NCBI GenBank assembly: GCA_015847255.1
Contig: JADLZK010002802.1
Location: 62,001-126,000, forward strand
DNA length: 64,000 nt
DNA from: Hyparrhenia diplandra
Taxonomy: Eukaryota > Streptophyta > Magnoliopsida > Poales > Poaceae
Direction: 5' to 3'
In this document: positions 56,701 to 64,000 of the stretch, piece by piece
Position numbering within the stretch: position 1 is the first letter of the stretch
Layout of the letters: each line of letters begins with the position of its first letter
Position numbers and translations under genes: made by a program
Notes under the pieces: generated by a model
Told to the model about the DNA's origin: nothing
The model's input: only the letters and a program-made list of their open reading frames with translations
The model's database searches: none

Positions 56701-57321
56701 AGAACTACCCATGGCAACAAAATTCTAGATGCATGCCTGGATAAGACTCATGTTCAACTTAAACCAATTACGTCACTTTCACTGGTTTGCTTTTTGACAG
56801 AGGTACTTCTGCTGACACAAAAATGATAAAGCTATCTTGACATTACAAAAGGTAATTCGTTTAGTAGTGTAGATCTCCATGACTGTTTCTACTTTTTTAG
56901 TTGCGTTAAATGCTGGCTTTTTTGTGGTGCTATATATGATGATGAACTATCAAGAGAAATGGGAAAATATGGCACATGGCATACTTTCCAACTATCACAT
57001 GTTCTATTGTCAGGAATCAGGATGGCATTAGATGAGAAGGGAGAGCAAGTGAGTGGGACTCATTTGTTTTCTATCGTTTGCTGGAGCACTCCAAAGAATC
57101 TGTTACTCATGATTTTATTGAAATCTTAAGTACACTTTTGATTCGAGGTGTCAGAAAAGTGTCAATACCAGGCTCTGCTGCCGGTAACAAATTCATTGTT
57201 CACTATTAGCAAAAGATTCTGATGTCTGAGATATTGACACTCACATTTTAAGTAGCAGACACCAATGTCCTTGACTTATGAAGGCCAAATAATTCGTTTG
57301 TTGAAACGTGAAACAATCTAG

Positions 57322-58110
57322 TATAAATAAAGCTCATGTGCTGTCTTATAATACCATGGTGCAGTATATTGATTGGTTGGTTGGAACAACGCAATTAGGC
57401 ACCAAACACTTGTGCACGTGCGTGCGCGTGCGCACGCACACACACAATCATCGTCATCATCGAAGCAGTGTTGTTCTAGAGTCTGTTCCTACACATCTGA
57501 ATCATCTGATGCATTGCATCTATGTGCTGTTGTTGTCTCCCACTGAATATATATGCAGAGTGTTTCTAGTGCTATTCCTCTCAATACCAACAAAACTAGA
57601 CATGTCCTGGCATTGGTGAGGTTTTATGAACAATGTCCTACGCAGAATTAGAGATGAGAAGCAACAGGAAAAATCCAGCCACTGTTGAGGATGTGCATCC
57701 GAAGGAAGAAACCTGAGATGCAACATGTCCCATCCTCTGAGCTGGAGTCACACTACAAGATTGTCTACAATATGATCAAAAAGAAAATGCAGACACATAC
57801 ACAGCAGTTACCGGCCACTCGGTGTTTGAGTGCAAACAAGATTCTTGAATCTAGTCATTGGGGTCAGATTGACCGCCAATCTGGACGCATAATGCCATTG
57901 TTAGCTAAGGTCTTTGTTGTCCACCTCCTCATTGCTCAGAATGCGTGTGTATGGATTGTTGAAGCACCACGCAACAGCTAGTCTGCCAAAGCTTGACCAC
58001 GAGGTACCCAGTGGCTACCAAATTCTGGACGCATGCCTGGATAAGTGTCAAAGTCTGCTGGACTGCCGAAACGCTGTCATTCTGGGTTGAATTCCAGATA
58101 CTTTTGACAC
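57322..58110 (+). ncRNA. PHAS-like unit P17
   Basis: TATAAATA (57322-57329) lies 327 nt before the site at 57649-57670 (TAGAGATGAGAAGCAACAGG, ending AA; 18 of 22). The only loss relative to P18 is one G in the middle, next to the expected cleavage point. Homologous to P11 over its whole length. Confidence 0.65.
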
Positions 58111-58248
58111 AAAAGTGATATTGCTATCTGTGATCTTACAGAAGTTAATTCGTTTAGTGGACTATTTCTAAATTGTGTTAAATGATGGCTACAAATGTAT
58201 ACAGGATATTATATGACGATGAATTATTCATGATTCTCATGTTCCTTT

Positions 58249-59160
58249 GTGTGGTGCTACAGAGCAGAGCGAATGAATTAGATAGAAAAGAAACAGAGTA
58301 GCATCAAAGGATAGCTTAAAATTACAGTAAAAAATACTTCATTGTTCGGTGACTAAAAAATTAACCAGCTGAAAGCATCTCTTGTCAGCTGCATCAAATA
58401 ACATTGTAGAGCTTGCCTTTGGTTGAATAATTTTGGGATGAGTTTGTACCTAAACTAAGATTAAGTAGGGAGTTGGTGGCATCTTTCGTTGGAGGCCTGG
58501 ACACAAACATGGACAGCTAACAGCGAAAGATTATGTTGGCCAGGCTTCCTGCCTTGTAACAAATTCATTGTTCGACAATAGCAAAAGATTTCCATGTCTG
58601 AGATGCGAGGCTATTGGCTATTGCATATAGTTGATATTAACACTAACGTTTTAAGTAGTATGATCATATAATGATCATCCATAACTGAGCAGGTTGATGA
58701 TCCGAGCATCCATCCTTCCACTGATTTTTAGCAGGTAGTAACGCAACCATGCATGATTTGTTCAGTAGACATGAAAAAAAAGAAGCTGCACTTACAATCT
58801 GTCAGTTGGTACAAGTGAATGTCCATCAATATAAGAGAGCATGTAAGGTGTGGTGCTACAGAAAAGAACAGATGAAGAGTAGATAGAAAAGAAACAGTGT
58901 ATCCCAATGATATCTTAAAACTACAGTTAAAAAACTACTACACTGCTCGGCCAAAAAAAAAAAAAAAAAAAGAGTCTCTTTCAGCTGCGGTAAAGAACAT
59001 TCTAGAGCTTGCCTTTGGTTAATAATCGAGGAAAGATTTTGTACCTAAACTAAGATTAAGTAGGGAGTTGGTGGCATCTTTCGTAGGGGGAGCCTGGACT
59101 AAGATGTATGGTCAGCTAATTCTGAAAAAGATTAAATAGGCCAGGCCTCCTGCTTGTAAC
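58249..59160. repeat. Local duplication downstream of P17
   Basis: GTGTGGTGCTACAGAGCAGA to about 58560 is repeated at 58849-59160 (GATAGAAAAGAAACAG, ACATTCTAGAGCTTGCC, AAGTAGGGAGTTGGTGGCAT). Block 1 has only one copy (40078-40400), so the duplication is specific to block 2. The second copy contains a 20-nt A-run at about 58952-58971. Confidence 0.75.
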
Positions 59161-59307
59161 AAATTCATTTTCGATAAGATATTGTCACATGCCATGCATA
59201 TTGGTTGATATCATTAATCACGTTTTAAGTAGCAGGCTCCAATGTCCTTTACTTATGATTTATGAAGGTCAAATAATTAGTCTATTGACATGTGGAACAA
59301 ACTATAG

Positions 59308-59395
59308 CATAAATAGAGCTCATGTGCAGTCTTACTAAGGTGCAGTATGTTTGTTGGCTGGAATGGAACAAGGGCAATGAGGACCAAACATTTGC

Positions 59396-59426
<31 letters not shown>

Positions 59427-59820
59427 TATCATCGCAGCAATGCTGTTCCAGAGATATGTTCCTACTTCAGATGCATTACATCTAAGTGCTGTTGTTGTCT
59501 TACACAGATATATATACAAGGAGTCTTCTAGCAATATTCTGCTGTATATGAAGGAAATTCGACTTGACCTGGCAATGTTGTGGTTTTCTGAACAATGTCC
59601 CATAGAGCAATAGAGATGAGAGGCAACAGGAAAGATCTAACCACTGTTCAGCAAGTTCATACCACCAAGTGTTGGATATTAAATGGCGCAACAAATGGGG
59701 AAAGAAACAAGCAAAAGAGGAAAAAGACACGATTGACCTGCCCGAATCAGCTAATCTGACAGCCCCTGTTTGCCAGCTGAGCCACGCTGCTCAGCCCTGC
59801 GAAAAGTAGCTTAGGCAACT
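59308..59820 (+). ncRNA. PHAS-like unit P18 (best-preserved site)
   Basis: CATAAATA (59308-59315), followed by GAGCTCATGTGCAGTC, lies 303 nt before the site at 59611-59632: TAGAGATGAGAGGCAACAGG ending in AA, 19 of 22 canonical. The expected cut is between 59622 and 59623, which sets the 21-nt register. Frames overlapping it (59277-59603 minus, 59347-59613 plus) are not conserved in P12, so a coding role is unlikely. Confidence 0.7.
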
Positions 59821-60438
59821 TGGGAGTCAGTGAACCCAACTTTCCTGCTGTCCATACAACAACATTCAGGAACTTTTTGTTCAGGAACTCAACTATGCAT
59901 ACAACCTTTTGTCAGCGAAAAGATCACTACTATGCATACAACAACATTTCAAAGCGAAACAAAAAAGTTGAAGAACAAATAAAGTTCAGGAACCTTTTGT
60001 TCTGCATAAGTATAGGAAATGGCTGATTATGCTGAATGTGTAATATCCAAAAAATAATAATTAAACATAAATATTGTTAAGCCAAATGGGCTTAGAGAAG
60101 GAGAAAAAAGAAAGAAAAGCCTAATAGTAGCCTAGTTAGGGGGGGCTTACGGCTTTCGTCTCATACCATAGGCTCTCGTCTCTCTATTAGTCGATCCGAC
60201 TTTCACGGTTTCACGTGAGCTGGGACATGCCGTGTCTGTCGCCGGACCAACAGCGGCCGCGAGGCTCATCCAGGTCAATGACCATTGACCACCGAGGGTA
60301 GCTGCGCTCCCCTACGTGTGCCTTCGCATGTATCATCAGCCCGTCACCGGATCAACAGCTACCGGCATGCAGTGGCTTGGCTCACGGCCGGCCGGCCGGC
60401 TTGGCTCACGGCCTGTGAAAGCCCCTGTTGGATACTCT

Positions 60439-60613
60439 TTTTTTTTTACCGAAATCAGGAAGGGAAACCCTCACCCTTATATTTTTGGTTTTTTTTTAAA
60501 TAAAGCCCCTAGCCTGAAATTCGCTCCCACTGGGATTCGAACTCAGGACATGAGGGGTGCCTCTAGAGTGTACAGGCTGGTTAGGGTAACCAACCGAACC
60601 CAACATCCTTTGG
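60439..60613 (-). mobile_element. tRNA-derived SINE, minus orientation
   Basis: The element starts with a T-run, contains GGGATTCGAACTC (B box in reverse) and ends before a 16-bp duplication CCCTGTTGGATACTCT (60423-60438 and 60614-60629). The other block reads through at about 41708-41723, the empty site. Same family as 31246-31376. Confidence 0.85.
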
Positions 60614-60709
60614 CCCTGTTGGATACTCTGGTTATTACATTACACAAATATAGGCCACGATTCTATTCTATCCATCAGAATAAGGCGCCTTGGCAACTTA
60701 ACCTTAGAG

Positions 60710-61273
60710 GCCAGAATGCAACGAAGATGGTCTCCTCCAGTGCCTGATACTCTAAAGATAAACATCGGTGTCACCTTTAAGAAGAATACTAAGACGGATG
60801 CTTTGGGCTTCGTTATCAGGAACCATGGGGGCCTGGCAGTGCTTGGGGGGGCTGGGAGGCTTGGCCCAGTATATGATACCTTGTTTGCTGAGACAATAGC
60901 ACGTAAGCAGGCATCAGAATCAGCAGATCATTCTGGCATTTCACAATTAGTACTGGAAACTAATTCAACTCAGTTAAGTGAAGCTATCTCCTCATCGAGC
61001 AATGATTTCTCCAATGCTGGTGGCGTTTTCAGCGACCCGTAGTGTTTTACAGGAAAGTTTCAATTGTATTAGTGTTTTTCATGTGCCTAGAACTTGTACT
61101 AATTTATTTGAACTCGCTAGAATGGGTATGAGTTGGGACCCGGGTCAGTCTTGGATATGGACTGATCCCCTCCCCAAGTTTGTAACATTGTTGGCTGCTC
61201 ATGATTTTGCTGAGCTTGCGTCTATTAATACAAGACCATATAGCCTATGTGAGTATCAAAAAAAAAAAAAAAA
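60710..61273 (+). pseudogene. LINE 3' end with RNase H-like domain, copy 2
   Basis: 60722-61042 encodes WSPPVPDTLKINIGV, ALGFVIRNHGGLAVLGG and AETIARKQASESADHSGI without the frameshift of copy 1. It has its own lesion at about 61038, where two bases are missing compared with copy 1. The frame resumes with FNCISVFHVPRTC and WIWTDPLPKFVTLLAAHD and ends in a 16-nt A-run (61258-61273). Confidence 0.75.
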
Positions 61274-61674
61274 CTTTATGTTAGAGCCCCGATACACATT
61301 GTTTGCTGCTCATGATATGCCACATTATGTGCCCCCAATTAACGTGCTTTCACTTGCCTGTTGATATTAAATGACTCTATTATAGCAACTCCGATGGAAC
61401 ACATAAGGGCTCTCTATATAGCTGCCTATTTGATTTGATTAGCTTATGCAGACAGCAAAGTACATAGTTGATCATTAGTATAATGTTGGCTGCAAAATTT
61501 ATTGGTTGTGCTCATGGCTGAAACCTTCTTGCTCAAAATTTCATATATATCCCGTACCAGTGTATTACAATGCGGGACTATCCGTGGGGTCAACATTGTA
61601 CACGCATTTTAACTAAGAATCAATGTTCTTTATGAGACCAATTAATTTGCTCAATGGTATATGAAACAAAGTAT

Positions 61675-62290
61675 CATAAATTAGACAGATCTCATGTAGT
61701 ATCTTACTCAGGAGCAATGGGTATAGTTGTAGTCAGCGAACACAATCCTCCACAGCATGGGCCAGCATTTTTCATATATATACAACATCATAACCCCATT
61801 TGTTGGAGGTCTGGCCTACTAACTTCTGATGAACTATTTCTATGTGTTGTCCATGTCCTCCTGACATATAGAAGACTATTCAAATAACATTTCTCTGAAT
61901 ATGTTAGAAACTAGACTTTTAGTGCCATTGGTGGTTGTCTCAAGAACATCCTATGGAGATGAGAGGCACCAGGAAAAGGCCAACCACAATCATACCTGCT
62001 TCCCAAACGGACAGGCTCGGAGCCGCGCAGAAGCCACCTCTAGGAACCGCAATCAACGGATGAAGAGGCGTGTGAGCGGTGTGGGCCACGATCATGGACA
62101 AAGAGGCCCGTGTGGACGGCCTGGGCAACAGGCGACGGGCGTGGAGCACCCCGCGCGATGAGGAGTCACGGACTACGACGGACTTGCAGACAACTACCGG
62201 CGATCCGCGATGGGGCAGCGGGCCTGTGTGAGCATCATGGGGCCTATGATTCCGATTGCAGACCAGGTTCTCCAACTGTAGTTGCATGAT
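61675..62290 (+). ncRNA. PHAS-like unit P19
   Basis: CATAAATT (61675-61682) lies 279 nt before the site at 61954-61975 (GGAGATGAGAGGCACCAGG, ending AA; 18 of 22). A GC-rich repeat insert (62000-62180) follows, as in P7. Counterpart of P13. Confidence 0.65.
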
Positions 62291-62414
62291 CACTAACAGA
62301 TTGACCCGTTGGTTCGGTAGCATTTTCTACTGTCAGGATGACACTTGATCGATGAGCGCTCAAGTGATCACTAACAGGTGTTCCAAAGGATTTGTTGCTT
62401 TTGATTTTATTGAA

Positions 62415-62903
62415 ATTCAGGATGTAAGCGGTCCCGCCTGCAGGTAGCCCGGAGGCCGCCGCATCATCTGCATGCAATTTTTCGTTGTCCTGCGCTAGCC
62501 TGCTGGTTCCTGCTTTGCTAGCGGCCAGTTCCTGCTGAGGTCTGCAAGTGACCTGCAAGCGTCAGCCACACTCCACACGTGAGGTGCTCGCAGCAGCAGT
62601 GGCGGATCAACAGGCCATGCTCACCTTCAACGGCTACCTCGGGTTCACACAACGCGAGTCCAACCAATGACGCCAGACCTCCTGTATGCCTAATTGCCTA
62701 GCGACGGTGCGGCTAAACACGGAGTTCATGGCGGCAATGCAGGACATACAGGCTCCCAGCCTCCCACTCAAGCCCAGCAGACTTTGCAGGTTGGTCTGCT
62801 CAATCTCGACCAATAATACAGGTCTCCTCAGGGGTCTACTTCAGCTGCTCTTGCAGGCGGGCCTAGCAGGAAGCAGGCAATCCTGCGCCTGCTTGCATCC
62901 CTA
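62415..62903. mobile_element. Non-autonomous hAT element (Ac/Ds-like ends)
   Basis: The ends TCAGGATGTAAGC and GCTTGCATCCCTA (reverse complement TAGGGATGCAAGC) resemble Ac/Ds termini, and ATTGAAAT is duplicated on both sides (62407-62414 and 62904-62911), the 8-bp length typical of hAT. It lies in the spacer word GATTTTATTGAAATCTTAAT that other units keep intact (39112 and 57113). No transposase. Confidence 0.8.
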
Positions 62904-63109
62904 ATTGAAATCTCAATTACACTTTTGATTCAGGCATGTCCGTTTGAATCTAGAAACTTCATAGGTGACAAAAAAAATGAACCAAGGCCATGCTTGCTGC
63001 CTGTAACCAATTGATTGTTCAATAATAGCGAAAGATTCCCATGTCTGTGATATGAGGGTATTGTGATGCCATGCATATAGTTGACATTTGCACTCACACT
63101 TTAAGTACT

Positions 63110-63154
63110 CCAACGTCCTTTACTTTTTTTTTTGCGCATACCAACGTCCTTTAC
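63110..63154 (-). mobile_element. Ultra-short retroposed tail upstream of P20
   Basis: Ten T and GCGCATA (63124-63140) are inserted between perfect 14-bp copies of CCAACGTCCTTTAC (63110-63123 and 63141-63154). Other units have this word once (for example CCAATGTCCTTTAC at 59250). It fits a LINE-mediated insertion that was almost entirely 5'-truncated. Confidence 0.65.
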
Positions 63155-63200
63155 TAATAAAGGTCAGATAATTCGTCTATTGACATGTGAAACAAACTAG

Positions 63201-63850
63201 CATAAATAGAGCTCATGTGCTGTCTTACTAAGGTGCAGTATGTTGGTTGGCTGGAACAAGGGCAATTATGGACCAAAAACTTGAACATATATGCACACAC
63301 ACATATCATCACAGCAGTGTTCTTCTAGAGCTCTGTTCCTACGTGTGATGCTTTACATGTAGTGCTGTTTGTTATCTTCTACTCAATATATAAATATAGG
63401 AGTCTTCTAGTAAATATTCCTCTCTATATGAAGGAAACTTGTCCTAGCATTGGTGTGGTTTTCTGAGCAATGTCCTATAGGAAATTAGAGATGAGAGGCA
63501 ACAAGACTAGTCACTGTTCAATGATGAGATGGAAGAAACCTGAGATATGGAACATCTGCTTTTCTATTAGCTGGAGTGACTTTACAAGGTGGTCAACGAC
63601 ACGTTGAAAAAGAAAATGCAGTCATGTTATCAGGTAGCAGCTGCTCCTGGTTGTGCCATTTGACCCTTCACTGCAAAGCAGATCCTCCAACTCTAGTCAC
63701 ACCGGGTCGGATTGGCTGGCTATCTGGTGTTGTAACACAGTGCTACTGTTAGCAACCAGCTGACATTGCCCATCTGTTCGTGGCTGAGGATGAGTGTGTG
63801 TCAATTCTTGTGGCAACCCGGAGAAGCTAGTTGGCCTGACCTCGGCTGAG
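63201..63850 (+). ncRNA. PHAS-like unit P20
   Basis: CATAAATA (63201-63208), followed by GAGCTCATGTGCTGTC, lies 285 nt before the site at 63486-63507 (TAGAGATGAGAGGCAACAAG). The seed-pairing end is AAGAC instead of AGGAA, so triggering may be lost. Downstream similarity to P10 and P16 continues to the window end. Confidence 0.6.
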
Positions 63851-64000
63851 AACTACCCATGGCCACCAAATTCTAGATGTGAAACTGGATAAGAGTCAGG
63901 TTCATCTTAAACCAATTACGTAACTTGCGCTGGTTTGCTTTGTGATGGAGAGATACTTATGACACAAAGATAATAAAGGTATCTGTGATAGTACAAAAGT

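Larger units (their letters stand above)
46040..61273 (+). repeat. Higher-order repeat block 2 (units P13-P18)
   Basis: The block starts with the same TGCTCACGATATGCCACAT-type sequence as block 1 (32521) and block 3 (61300), and ends at the poly(A) tail of LINE copy 2. About 15.2 kb, roughly 9.0 kb after removing the copia element, the CACTA element, the MITE and the SINE that are specific to it. Confidence 0.75.
61300..64000 (+). repeat. Higher-order repeat block 3 (P19, P20, continues past the window)
   Basis: The block begins like blocks 1 and 2 and carries P19, the counterpart of P7 and P13. The counterparts of P8 and P9 are missing; after about 1 kb comes P20, the counterpart of P10 and P16. 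The window ends inside it. Confidence 0.65.

Noticed and set aside
24310..63850. The repeated units as remnants of a protein-coding gene family, for example NLR P-loop fragments that miR2118/482 target in other plants
   Set aside because: Around the motif no GxGGxGKT-type P-loop or other NLR motif can be read in any frame, and frames differ between units.

Overview
This is plant nuclear DNA, almost certainly from a grass. It has spliced genes with GT-AG introns, TATAAATA promoters and AATAAA signals, a mannose-binding jacalin-type lectin of the cereal kind, and dense nested grass-type transposons (Tourist MITEs, CACTA elements, a Helitron, Ty1/copia, LINEs, tRNA-derived SINEs and an Ac-like hAT). 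Nothing bacterial or organellar is visible. The exact genus cannot be read from the sequence.

Layout. 1-679 is the end of a minus-strand LTR. 1150-12892 is a lectin region: two almost identical two-exon jacalin lectin genes (3749-4384 and 11715-12348, differing by one residue) sit in repeat units of about 3-3.8 kb, with a relic third unit at 4935-5165. Between them lies a GC-rich LTR-like block carrying a MITE and a 3.3-kb CACTA element (5935-9242) with an Ulp1-like protease remnant. 12893-14020 is a minus-strand LINE remnant, 14869-15525 a small CACTA, and 16663-17061 a copia fragment. 17097-18851 is a broken NLR (LRR) gene. 20202-20810 is a small secreted defensin-like gene with a frameshift. 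21715-22750 is a gypsy-type LTR region.

24.3-63.9 kb is the most interesting part. At least 20 related non-coding units lie in the same orientation. Most carry a TATA-like box (typically CATAAATA) and, 190-350 nt further on, one strongly conserved 22-nt motif built on GATGAGAGGC and AGGAA. The motif matches the target site of the grass miR2118 family at up to 19 of 22 positions. I interpret the array as a cluster of miR2118-triggered 21-nt phasiRNA (PHAS) precursors, named P1-P20 here. P7-P12, P13-P18 and P19-P20 form a higher-order tandem repeat of about 9-10 kb without transposons, whose block boundaries fall at copies of one LINE 3' end.

The duplications give paralogous empty sites that prove several insertions: a Tourist MITE, a Helitron, two SINEs and a CACTA. 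A complete but broken copia element (48680-53551) separates P14 from P15. Apart from the lectins and the defensin-like gene, I see no intact host protein-coding gene. No tRNA, rRNA or CRISPR array is visible.
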